A stretch of DNA of 64,000 nt from a gamma proteobacterium symbiont of Stewartia floridana (lineage in GTDB: Bacteria; Pseudomonadota; Gammaproteobacteria; Chromatiales; Chromatiaceae): contig NAUB01000023.1 in assembly GCA_003676145.1 (NCBI GenBank), forward strand, positions 248,001 through 312,000, in the 5' to 3' direction. The position numbers and the translations under genes are program-made. Shown here in pieces: positions 41,671 to 50,764 of the stretch (the stretch's first letter is position 1; every line of letters starts with the position of its first letter). Under the pieces are notes generated by a model. The model made no database searches. It was given only the letters and a program-made list of their open reading frames with translations, and was not told the origin of the DNA.

Positions 41671-42633
41671 TTAAATCTCATTGGTACCCAACCAGAAACT
41701 CAGATTCTTGGCCAGAAACTCCTCCACCGGCATATAGTGCGAACCGTCACATGAGAAGGTCAGACCGAGCATGCCGTTCATGATATTCACCGATGCGCTG
41801 CGCAGATAGATGGTCTCATCGACGAATCGCAACGCCTTGAACTCCTGCAACACATCACGTAACTGTTGAGGGGTCACCTTGGCCCGCTCAGGGTAGGGAT
41901 GCAGCGGATAGGCCAACACGATATCCGGATCGATGATCTCCTCGACACCATGAATATGGTAGCTGTAGGGGTCATCCATATCCCAGAATGAGCAGCGCCC
42001 GCTGGAGAAGTGGATCTTACAGTGAAAGATGCCATGCTCGGTCATCAGGTCGTAGACGGTTTCATGTACTGAATCGATGTGTTCATCGAGCCGGCTCTGC
42101 ACCCGCTGCTGCATGAAGAGTTGGCCACGAACCGCCGGATCCCCTTTGAACTGCTGCCACTGGGGCTGTCCCATGCTGGCATTCTCATCAGCATTGAGCT
42201 TGTCGAGAGAGAAGTCCGCGGCGATGAAGCCAACCAGGTTTTTATTCTGCCGAACGGCCTGCAGAGCGGTGACACACTCACGATGTGAAAACTGACTGTG
42301 GTAGACCGATGAGAGCATGACCCCTTTGAAGGGCAGATTGTTCTTCAGATAGGGGCGCTCGGAGAGGTCCCTGCCCCGCCAACTTTTATCCACCCCATCG
42401 GGCATAACCAGGGATGAGATCTCCAGACCTTCCAGGTCCCAGGCATAGAGAAATTCGCAATTGGTGATATCGCCGATATGCTCCAGCAGTACGCCGTCGA
42501 GTGCATCCGGATCCTGCCAGACCTGGGCACACTGTTTGGCCAATTCGGAGAGGGGCTCGCCGATCGCGCCGGCCAAGGCATCTTTTTTTGCCAGTATGAT
42601 CTGTTTTACTGCGGACATAGGTTTGAGATTCAC
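41671..42633 (-). CDS. PDC/Cache-like sensor protein (soluble)
   Basis: This 320-residue protein has no membrane helix or signal peptide. The middle part (LEISSLVMPDGVDKSWRGRD, SERPYLKNNLPFKGVMLSSVYH and the LVGFIAADFSLDKL strand) resembles PDC/Cache sensor domains, normally extracellular parts of receptors. No output domain is attached. The last 100 residues are of unknown type. GTG at 42633 or ATG at 42618 may be the start. It ends the sensory cluster and is divergent from hemE. Confidence 0.7.
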   Translation of the reverse strand: MNLKPMSAVKQIILAKKDALAGAIGEPLSELAKQCAQVWQDPDALDGVLLEHIGDITNCEFLYAWDLEGLEISSLVMPDGVDKSWRGRDLSERPYLKNNLPFKGVMLSSVYHSQFSHRECVTALQAVRQNKNLVGFIAADFSLDKLNADENASMGQPQWQQFKGDPAVRGQLFMQQRVQSRLDEHIDSVHETVYDLMTEHGIFHCKIHFSSGRCSFWDMDDPYSYHIHGVEEIIDPDIVLAYPLHPYPERAKVTPQQLRDVLQEFKALRFVDETIYLRSASVNIMNGMLGLTFSCDGSHYMPVEEFLAKNLSFWLGTNEI

Positions 42634-42719
42634 TCCTGGGCTGAACGCGATATACTTAGTTGCCGGGTTGACCGGCTACCTCTTTATACCAAAAAAATGT
42701 TGCTAAAGGATCTTAATCC

Positions 42720-43784
<1,065 letters not shown>

Positions 43785-43798
43785 AGCCAGTAAAGATT

Positions 43799-44686
43799 AT
43801 GAAAGTAACCCTGCTAGGACTTGGATTGATGGGGCTGCCGGTTGCCCATCGCTTGATTCAACGTGGCCATGAGGTGAAAGCCTGGAACCGATCGGAATCA
43901 CGTCTGCAGGCGGCGCAGGCTGAAGGCATCGCCGTGACAGGGGATCTGAACGATGCGGTCAGCGATACCGAGGTCATCCTGCTGACATTGAGTGATGCGG
44001 AGGCGATCGAGTCGGTGCTGTTCAGCGATGAGGTGGTGAGCCGACTTGATGGTAAGACGGTGCTGCAGATGGGGACCATCTCGCCCGATCAAAGTCGCGA
44101 ACTTGCTGATCGGGTGCAACAGTCGGGTGGAGACTATCTGGAGGTGCCGGTGCTCGGCAGTATTCCGGAGGCGATGAGCGGTGAATTGATCGTCATGGCC
44201 GGCGGTTCCGAAGAGGTCTACCACCACTGTCTGTTGTTGCTGCGAGGACTGGGTAAGGAGGTCGACCTGGTTGGTGGCGTCGGTCAGGCAGCGGCCATGA
44301 AACTGGCGATGAATCAACTGATCGCCGCACTGACAGTGGGATTCGCCCAGAGCCTGGGATTGATCCGGGCGGAGGGTGTCGAAGTCGAACACTTTATGAA
44401 GTTACTGCGTGAAAGCGCACTCTATGCACCGACCTTCGATAAAAAGCTGCAGAAGTATCTGGAACACGACTACACCAAAGCCAACTTTCCCCTCAAGCAT
44501 CTGATCAAGGATATCGGACTGTTTAAACAGGTGGCTGAATCATCCGGTATGAATGGTGAAGTGGCCGATGCCACACTGAGCATTTTGAACAGTGGTCAAC
44601 AAGCTGGCTACGGTGATGAAGACTATTCAGCTCTGTATGAAGCGATCAATCCGGGTTTCGATGCGGAAACCGATATCGGTTGTTAG
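43799..44686 (+). CDS. Beta-hydroxyacid dehydrogenase family NAD(P)-dependent oxidoreductase
   Basis: This 295-residue protein belongs to the 3-hydroxyisobutyrate / GLYR1-like dehydrogenase family. The Rossmann motif GLGLMGLPVAHRL is at the N-terminus. The substrate-binding LEVPVLGSIPEAMSGEL and catalytic-lysine segment GQAAAMKLAMNQL follow. The true substrate could be tartronate semialdehyde, succinate semialdehyde, 3-hydroxyisobutyrate or another acid; sequence does not decide. It is co-directional with hemE, 14 bp apart, probably co-transcribed. Confidence 0.88.
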   Translation: MKVTLLGLGLMGLPVAHRLIQRGHEVKAWNRSESRLQAAQAEGIAVTGDLNDAVSDTEVILLTLSDAEAIESVLFSDEVVSRLDGKTVLQMGTISPDQSRELADRVQQSGGDYLEVPVLGSIPEAMSGELIVMAGGSEEVYHHCLLLLRGLGKEVDLVGGVGQAAAMKLAMNQLIAALTVGFAQSLGLIRAEGVEVEHFMKLLRESALYAPTFDKKLQKYLEHDYTKANFPLKHLIKDIGLFKQVAESSGMNGEVADATLSILNSGQQAGYGDEDYSALYEAINPGFDAETDIGC

Positions 44687-45023
44687 GGCCTGACATAAAG
44701 CGGCGGACTGGCCTGGTGATTTAACTGAGCGGTGTTAAATCGAATATGCAGAACTGTTTCTGATTTGAAAATACCAGACAGATCCGGATTGGCTGAAAGG
44801 TCTTCTCCGTTGCCGCCGGTTACTATTTCGCAACCCATCCGAAGATTTAATCAAACCCCATTTAATGCAAACTGTTGTTTGCCGGCTTGACTGGCATTAC
44901 CATCTAGGGTCTGTTAACACCAATCCGAGTCGCGTGATTGGTTGTTGTATTAGCATTTATCTGACTGACGTTTGGCAGGTAATCGATAACAAGAAGTAGA
45001 TTTAAACCATGGACTAAAGATAG
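44687..45023. other. Gene-free gap before the hybrid kinase
   Basis: I see no gene in this stretch. An inverted repeat GATTTAAC-tgagcggt-GTTAAATC (44718-44741) lies 32 bp after the dehydrogenase stop and may be a weak terminator without T-run. The phrase AGGGTCTGTTAACAC (about 44906) is repeated in reverse near 49137. Confidence 0.5.
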
Positions 45024-46919
45024 ATGGAACTTACACTTCAACGGAAGATGAATAACAAGCTCGATCTGGAATTAGCCAAGGAATCATACAAGCTTGCAAC
45101 AAAAGCCAGTATCGGCAGTTTTGCGACTTTTGCCGCCATCATCTATTTCTTCTGGGGCCTGGTTTCAACGCCACTGCTGACTGCCTGGGTCTTTATCAAT
45201 ATCGTCTGTTCTGCATCGGTGTTCTTCGTTGCCCGTCAGTTCGAAAAACGGGTCAATCTGAATAACGCAGACAGATGGCTGCGCCTATACAGTCTGTTGG
45301 TGTTGGTCAGTGTTGTACCCTGGGGTTTTATCGGTCCGATCGGTTTCATGATCGAGGATGAGACCTATCATATGTTGACCCTGTTCATACTGGGCGGTGT
45401 GACGGCGGGTGGCATCATTACCCGTGCCGTAATCTTCAAGAATTATGTGCTGACCCTTTTCTCCCTATTGACCCCAACCCTGGTAACCCTGCTGATGCAG
45501 GGAACTGCGCTTGCTGAAACTGTATTGATCCTGATATTGATCTACATGGTGTTCATGCTTTGGGTTGCTAAGAGTTACAGTCGTAACGTCAAACACAACA
45601 TCCAGTTATGGCTGGATAATGAAAAGCTGTTGGGAGAGGTGAGGGATTCTCATGCTGAAATTGCAAAAAAGAATCTGGAGCTGACCCATGAGATCGAACA
45701 GGGTAAAAAGATTGAAAGCCAACTGATTGAAGCCAAGGAGCGATCTGAGCGGGCGAGTGAAGCGAAGAACCAGTTTCTCGCCAATGTCAGTCATGAACTT
45801 CGTACACCGTTAAACGGTATCATGGGATTTACCGAGTTGCTGCAGGAAGAGCATCTGGAGCAGAAGCATGATCAGTATGTTTCACAGATCGGCAAAGCCG
45901 CAAAAAGCCTGTTGCATATCGTGAATGACATTCTGGATATCACCTCGATCGAGTCAGGCCAGATCAGCTTGAATGAAGAGTCCTTCACACTGCGTACGGA
46001 AATGGAAGAGGTTCTTGCCATCATGGGCCCGATTGCCGAGCGTAAGAAACTGCTTCTCAAGCTGTGTATCGATAAGCGGCTTCAAAACAGGCTGTATGGG
46101 GATGCCAACCGGTTGCGTCAGATTGTCAGCAATCTGCTTTCGAACGCGATTAAGTACACCGAGTCGGGTTATGTCAGTTTGACGATAAAACTGTTGAACT
46201 CAAACGGTAAAAAGGTATTGCTTCGATTCGAAGTCGAGGATTCCGGAATCGGCATTGCAGAGGCTGAATTAAGTACCATTTTCGATAATTTTACCCGAGT
46301 GGAAAACTTTGAAACCCGCAAAACGGAAGGTGCCGGGCTGGGCCTGGCGATCGTTAAGAGTCTGGTGGAAAAGATGGATGGTGTACTGGATGTCAGCAGC
46401 AGACTGAATGAAGGTTCCTGTTTCAGTCTGGAACTGCCGCTGAGAGTCTGTAACAAGGATGATCTCTGTTCGCAGCCGCCACGGGCTGCCACGGTCACCC
46501 AACAACAGCGACAAAACTTTCATGTTCTGGTTGTCGATGATAACGAAATCAATCGAATGTTGCTTTGTGCATTTCTCTCCAAGTTGGGCAATCCCTATGC
46601 GGTCGCCAGCAATGGCTATGAAGCCTTGGCACAAATACGCAACAACCGTTTTGATGTTGTGTTGATGGATATTCAGATGCCCGATATCAGTGGGATGGAT
46701 GTGGCAAGCCGGTTACGTGCTGAGAGTCGAGCAATACCAATTCTGATTGCGACCACAGCACATGCCTTTCCTGAACAGCATCAAACGATTCTCGATGCCG
46801 GTTTTTCTGACCTGTTGACAAAACCGGTTGGGATGGAGGAGTTGGAAAGGACTCTGACCCATGCTTTCAGTGGCGGTTACACGGAAAACAACAGAGTCGC
46901 CAATACCATGTTGATGTAA
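45024..46919 (+). CDS. Hybrid sensor histidine kinase with receiver domain
   Basis: This is a 631-residue membrane kinase. Five or six hydrophobic helices fill residues 30-195. A coiled-coil linker (about 200-245) leads to HisKA with NVSHELRTPLNGIMGF (His near residue 257) and a HATPase domain with DSGIGIAEAELSTIF and GAGLGLAIVKSL. A C-terminal receiver domain has VLVVDDNEINR and its phospho-Asp in LMDIQMPDISG (near residue 548). No partner regulator is encoded next to it. The membrane part resembles other multi-helix sensors whose ligand is unknown. Confidence 0.92.
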   Translation: MELTLQRKMNNKLDLELAKESYKLATKASIGSFATFAAIIYFFWGLVSTPLLTAWVFINIVCSASVFFVARQFEKRVNLNNADRWLRLYSLLVLVSVVPWGFIGPIGFMIEDETYHMLTLFILGGVTAGGIITRAVIFKNYVLTLFSLLTPTLVTLLMQGTALAETVLILILIYMVFMLWVAKSYSRNVKHNIQLWLDNEKLLGEVRDSHAEIAKKNLELTHEIEQGKKIESQLIEAKERSERASEAKNQFLANVSHELRTPLNGIMGFTELLQEEHLEQKHDQYVSQIGKAAKSLLHIVNDILDITSIESGQISLNEESFTLRTEMEEVLAIMGPIAERKKLLLKLCIDKRLQNRLYGDANRLRQIVSNLLSNAIKYTESGYVSLTIKLLNSNGKKVLLRFEVEDSGIGIAEAELSTIFDNFTRVENFETRKTEGAGLGLAIVKSLVEKMDGVLDVSSRLNEGSCFSLELPLRVCNKDDLCSQPPRAATVTQQQRQNFHVLVVDDNEINRMLLCAFLSKLGNPYAVASNGYEALAQIRNNRFDVVLMDIQMPDISGMDVASRLRAESRAIPILIATTAHAFPEQHQTILDAGFSDLLTKPVGMEELERTLTHAFSGGYTENNRVANTMLM

Positions 46920-47009
46920 TCAACATGGGGAATCCCTCAGCAGTGCCGGGGAGACTAGGTTAGGTTTACAGTGACTGCGCGCTGAGCCGTTCTCTGGCTG
47001 TTCTTTATG

Positions 47010-47097
47010 ACCACGAAGGACACGAAGGACACGAAGCGGACGAAGTTTGGCCTTTCCAAGGCGTAGAGTTGTATGCTCCCTTCGTGTTCTACGTGGT
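47010..47097. repeat. Inverted repeat element G (ACACGAAGG type)
   Basis: The left arm ACCACGAAGGACACGAAGG is followed by another GACACGAAG and a degenerate CGGACGAAG. The right arm is CTTCGTGTTCTACGTGGT. The outer 18 bases pair with two mismatches. The tandem word and position between genes recall the CCACGAAGGACACGAAG palindromes found in many unrelated bacterial genomes. It lies between the hybrid kinase and the hemerythrin gene. Confidence 0.7.
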
Positions 47098-47172
47098 AAA
47101 AAACGACAAAGTTTGCGATTCTGCACAGCAGTATGATTTGACTGAAAAATCTGAATTCGCATTATTATTTGC

Positions 47173-47186
47173 TTGATTCATATCAA
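47173..47186. promoter_or_regulatory. FNR/ANR box with class II promoter before bacteriohemerythrin
   Basis: TTGATTCATATCAA is a perfect match to TTGAT-N4-ATCAA. Its centre (47179.5) lies 41.5 bp before the start expected from the TATGAT -10 hexamer at 47209-47214, the classical position for activation by FNR-type regulators under low oxygen. The hemerythrin ATG is at 47248. Confidence 0.88.
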
Positions 47187-47247
47187 GTTTGTCATTTCCA
47201 CCATCCTCTATGATGCGCAGTTTACCGCTACAGATCTTTGGTGCGTC

Positions 47248-47685
47248 ATGAGCAAATATCAGCTACCCATCGTAGCCAGTGACCGGATACCGCTTGTCGA
47301 ACTGGAGTTGATGAATCAGGTGCATCGGGAAGAGGTTGAGATGATCAATCAGTTGGGAGCACTGTTGATCGATGGATTAGAGGGTAAGCCCGAAATAGAG
47401 AAGATCAGTCACTCGGTCAAGGTCTGGATCGACCACACCCGGGACCATTTCGAGGGTGAGAACAGAATGATGATGGAGTATGGTTTCCCACCCTATCCGG
47501 TGCATAAGGGCGAGCATGATCAGGTTTTGCTGCGCCTTGAGTCGCTTCAGGCCGAATGGCTAAAAGAGTTCAATCTGGAAGCCCTGGCCGACTTTGTCTT
47601 TATCGAGTGGCGCGACTGGTTTGATGCTCATGTGAATAGCATGGACATGGTGACAGCCCAGTTCTTAGGTCGGTTCATTCGTTAG
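47248..47685 (+). CDS. Bacteriohemerythrin
   Basis: This is a small oxygen-binding protein with a carboxylate-bridged diiron site in a four-helix bundle. From the ATG at 47248 it has 145 residues, beginning MSKYQLPIVASDRIPLVE. The ligand set is complete: H in NQVHREEVEM, H in WIDHTRDHFEGEN with E in FEGEN, H...H in VHKGEHDQ, and H...D in HVNSMDM. It may store, deliver or sense oxygen. An FNR box and well-placed -10 element lie directly upstream, so it is probably induced at low oxygen. Confidence 0.93.
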   Translation: MSKYQLPIVASDRIPLVELELMNQVHREEVEMINQLGALLIDGLEGKPEIEKISHSVKVWIDHTRDHFEGENRMMMEYGFPPYPVHKGEHDQVLLRLESLQAEWLKEFNLEALADFVFIEWRDWFDAHVNSMDMVTAQFLGRFIR

Positions 47686-47731
47686 TGGGTAACTGGTAAG
47701 TATGAGCCGATCAGGCTACGGGTATTTTACC

Positions 47732-47759
47732 GGGCGGGGCCAATCACTGGCCACCGCCC
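47732..47759. terminator. Strong hairpin between bacteriohemerythrin and the small peptide gene
   Basis: GGGCGGGGCCA and TGGCCACCGCCC form a GC-rich stem around ATCAC. It lies between two convergent genes. There is no clear T-run on either side, so it may be a bidirectional stop or an RNA-stabilising stem. Confidence 0.55.
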
Positions 47760-47769
47760 TATTCTGCAG

Positions 47770-47850
47770 TTAGCCAATCATTACTGAGATGATGATGCCC
47801 AGTACCAGGATTGCTAATGCGCCGACTATTGCTTTATCACTACCTAACAT
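47770..47850 (-). CDS. 26-residue single-helix membrane peptide
   Basis: I read this gene from the complementary strand. It encodes 26 residues beginning MLGSDKAIVG, continuing with a run of A, L, V, I and G and ending SVMIG, then TAA. The chain is almost wholly one transmembrane helix. The evidence that it is translated is a perfect ribosome binding site, GGAGG, 7 bases before the ATG. An FNR-like site lies upstream at 47980-47993. No homologue is recognised. Small helical subunits of oxidases are of this type, but none of those is encoded nearby. Confidence 0.7.
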   Translation of the reverse strand: MLGSDKAIVGALAILVLGIIISVMIG

Positions 47851-48393
47851 GGTTTGTCCTCCAAAGTTGACTTGACCAAAAGCTCCACAAAAGATTAGAC
47901 ATCAGCAATTGTGTCTTTTCACGGGAGACAAGCAATAACATTGCGGAGACTAGGGTAATTGCAGGCTGCTCCATTTCAACTGATTTAAGTCAATGAACTG
48001 CAAGGTTTTAATCCTTTTTGCCCGGATTGTGACCAGTTATTGAGTGAGTCTGGTGACGATCCTGATCGCTCTGTTGCCGCAAACTGTGTTGGGCCGGTGT
48101 AGATCGTTTCGTGGGGGTGATACGCTGCGAAGCTCCCTATCGGGTTGGATTTCGTGGTACAAATAGCTCAAATACTCTTTATCCTGATGCAGCGACAAAA
48201 AACAATTACAGATCAGGTAAGAGCCGTGGATACCCCGATTCGATGCAGAGCCGTGGTGTGTGGCTGATTTCCACGCGCCATCTCTCTGCGGCTACTTTTC
48301 TGGCCGGCTGGGGTATGATTCGTCCTGACACCGTGCCGGAGAGCGTTTTGCGCCCAGCAGGGTTGACTGGTGTAGCGAGAAGGTGGGCCCGAT
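47851..48393. other. Gene-poor gap with an FNR-like site
   Basis: No gene is convincing here. The frame 48111-48410 (99 residues) has no protein-like composition and overlaps the next gene in another frame. CTGATTTAAGTCAA at 47980-47993 is an FNR/ANR/DNR-type site (two differences from consensus) in the right place, about -41.5, for a minus-strand start near 47945 with TACCCT as -10. It may regulate the small peptide gene. Confidence 0.5.
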
Positions 48394-49083
48394 ATGAATC
48401 TGCTGTTTAGTGAACTTCCCGGACGTTTTGAACGTCATTTGATGCGCAAGCATGACAATCCCCTGTTTCAAGCGCCACAAAATCAGCTGACCCAAGAGCA
48501 ATTGACGGAAGCCCAGCGTCTCGACCATGAGGAGCTGGTGGCCTATATCGAGAGTCTGCGTAAGCTGGTAGGCGAGGCCGTGGCCCTGGGCCCCCATGAA
48601 CAGAGCGACGTGATACTCGAGCTGAAAGAACGACTCGACAAGGCCTACGAAACGGCCTGCCGTCTGGCCGATGATCAGACCCCGAACAAGCAGGCGATCG
48701 TAAAACTGGTCGAGGTGATCATGCGTGCGGTGTGGAAAGGGGCGGGTAATGACACCCTGGCACATCAGGAGCTGCAACAGGAGGAGGCCGCCCGACAAAC
48801 CCACTATGCGTTACTTGAGCACCCCCTGGTGGCCGACCTGCTCGATCCCGAATCACTGATTCTTCAAAACGAACTGCTGCCGGTGCTGTTGAGTGCAGAG
48901 CAGGATGAGTTTGAATCCGCCATCACTCTGTTCGATCCCGCTCAGCTGTCAGAGCTGTGTCGTCAGGGCGAGGCGTTCTTTGGTGCAGCGGCTGAAAGTG
49001 AGGCCTGGCAGAAGGCGAAGCGGCGCTTTGATATTTTGCAGGGGGTATTGGACTCCCTAAGCAGTGAAGGCCAGAACGCCTGA
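48394..49083 (+). CDS. Hypothetical helical protein, 229 residues
   Basis: I do not recognise the family. The protein is soluble, acidic and predicted almost wholly helical from its heptad-like leucine pattern (for example ELVAYIESLRKLVGEA and ELKERLDKAYETACRLAD). There is no signal peptide or motif. A good ribosome binding site (AGAAGGTGGG) precedes the start by about 7 bases. The gene stands alone, convergent to the CAP-domain lipoprotein gene. Confidence 0.65.
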   Translation: MNLLFSELPGRFERHLMRKHDNPLFQAPQNQLTQEQLTEAQRLDHEELVAYIESLRKLVGEAVALGPHEQSDVILELKERLDKAYETACRLADDQTPNKQAIVKLVEVIMRAVWKGAGNDTLAHQELQQEEAARQTHYALLEHPLVADLLDPESLILQNELLPVLLSAEQDEFESAITLFDPAQLSELCRQGEAFFGAAAESEAWQKAKRRFDILQGVLDSLSSEGQNA

Positions 49084-49195
49084 GCCGGCAGAGTAGAGAA
49101 CATCCGTTGTCTGCCTGAGCATGAATTAATGCATTAGTGTTAACAGGCCCTAAACCCCTGGCAGTCAGCCTCAATCTGCTGAATGATCGATGGCG

Positions 49196-50551
49196 TTACT
49201 GATCCGCAAAGTCCTGTGTCCAGTAGATTCGATAGCGTGCCGATGGATTTTCCGCCATGCCGGCGCCGATTTCCGTAACCGACGTGTTCATGATGTTGGC
49301 ACAATGGCCGGGACTCTCCAGCCAGGCGGTCATCACCGCCTCCTCATCGCTGTATCCGGCCGCGATATTTTCTGCGTAGGCGCGCCAGTTGTAACCCGCG
49401 GCTGTGATTCTATCCCCCGGGCTTGAGCCATCCAGACCGGTATGGTCGAAGAAGTCGTTGTCCGCCATGGAGGTTGAGTGATTCTGTGCAGCAGTTTCCA
49501 ATTGGCATTGCCAGGCGATCGCTTCGACGGCGCCATATTGGGTGCCGCCGCAATTCCGGCTGACGGCACGGGCATTGTTCACCAGGGTCAGCATCAATTT
49601 GTCACGCTCGTCCATACAGGCATCGATGGTTGCCTGGCTGGTACTGCCCAGGTTGTAGCTCGATCCGGTGGTAAAATCCCAGCTCTCAGTTGGAACAGGA
49701 TTACCTGAGGGATCCTGCAGATTGCTACCCAGTGTTACCCGATAGAGGGTCTCTGCGAGCAGCGCACTATCGAAACTCAGAATCAGGCTGTCGCTGTCCG
49801 AGTCATAGCTGACGCTGGCGGCTACCGATGAACCGGCCTGGGTAACCAGAAGACTCTGGTTATCGATCAGGGTCGCATCCAGGGGTTCGTCGAAACTGAC
49901 GCTGACCTGGGTGGTGGTTGAGACGCCGACCGCATCGGCCAGGGGTGATCGGCCGGTGACGGCTGGGGCGGTGCTGTCTGTTGCCGGTGAGAGTTGAAGG
50001 GTGATATTGGCCGCTGCACTGTACTCCCCGTCATTCACCGTCAAACGCAAGCTCAAGCTGCTGCTCTGTGTCACTTCCGGTGCGATGAAACTGAGACTGG
50101 GATTGCTGTTATTGGTCAGATTGAGCGCCTCTCCTGCGGTCTGTGTCCAGAGGTAGCTTAGGCTGTCCCCATCAGGATCACTGGATGCGGAGCCGTCCAG
50201 AGTGACGGTTTCCCCGGAAGTGATGTTTTGACTGCCGCTGATCGAGGCGCTCGGTGGTTGATTCACCGGTTGGGGTGTTACCACATCATCGGCCGGTGGT
50301 GGCTGCTCCGTTTCAACCGGGGTGTCGTCACCTTGATCCGGGTTGGTCGTGTCGTTGCCGGTCTCTTGCGGTGGGGTGCTGTTATCATCTCCGCCGCTGC
50401 TGTCGTCCTGGGTATTGTCATCGACTGTGGTTTGTGAGCCCCCGTCATCACCGCCGGATCCACCACCGCCACAGGCGACCAGAGTGAGGCTTAGCAAGAG
50501 TGACAGGAGAAGGGCTTTCGTATTGTTTTTAAGCAACATAGGGCAAACCAT
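49196..50551 (-). CDS. CAP-domain (SCP/PR-1-like) lipoprotein with Ig-like domains
   Basis: This is a 451-residue lipoprotein, with the signal peptide ending in the lipobox LVAC (Cys about 27), followed by a Gly-rich stretch. A long low-complexity acidic linker rich in D, T, S, Q and P (about 30-95) holds the domains off the membrane. A PKD/Ig-like domain (about 98-190) is followed by a Big_5/SbsA-type Ig domain (about 195-295, DSTAPAVTGRSPLADAVGVS). A CAP domain fills the end (HSTSMADNDFFDHTGLDG, AYAENIAAGY, WLESPGHCANIMN). The CAP histidines and glutamate are intact. It is likely exposed on the outer membrane or periplasm. Confidence 0.88.
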   Translation of the reverse strand: MVCPMLLKNNTKALLLSLLLSLTLVACGGGGSGGDDGGSQTTVDDNTQDDSSGGDDNSTPPQETGNDTTNPDQGDDTPVETEQPPPADDVVTPQPVNQPPSASISGSQNITSGETVTLDGSASSDPDGDSLSYLWTQTAGEALNLTNNSNPSLSFIAPEVTQSSSLSLRLTVNDGEYSAAANITLQLSPATDSTAPAVTGRSPLADAVGVSTTTQVSVSFDEPLDATLIDNQSLLVTQAGSSVAASVSYDSDSDSLILSFDSALLAETLYRVTLGSNLQDPSGNPVPTESWDFTTGSSYNLGSTSQATIDACMDERDKLMLTLVNNARAVSRNCGGTQYGAVEAIAWQCQLETAAQNHSTSMADNDFFDHTGLDGSSPGDRITAAGYNWRAYAENIAAGYSDEEAVMTAWLESPGHCANIMNTSVTEIGAGMAENPSARYRIYWTQDFADQ

Positions 50552-50764
50552 CAGCTAAAGACCAAGGGCACTGCCAAGCTCCAAACCCGATGTTGGAGTT
50601 GCTGGTGCCTACGACTATTTGTCGGCGAATCAGTTGGAATCTACAGGCTGTTTCAGGCCTAAAACCTGGGCTTGTTCACAATTGTGGGAGTTGAGGATGG
50701 TTGGATCCTATTCAATCCGGCAACCAACTCGATTACTTTCGGCCGCCGGATCGAGACTTCAGCC

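Noticed and set aside
47010-47045. CRISPR-like short repeats (GACACGAAG)
   Set aside because: The units are 9-10 bases, contiguous and without spacers, so this is not a CRISPR array.
48111-48410. 99-codon frame before the helical unknown protein
   Set aside because: Unprotein-like composition, overlaps the next gene in another frame, no good ribosome binding site.
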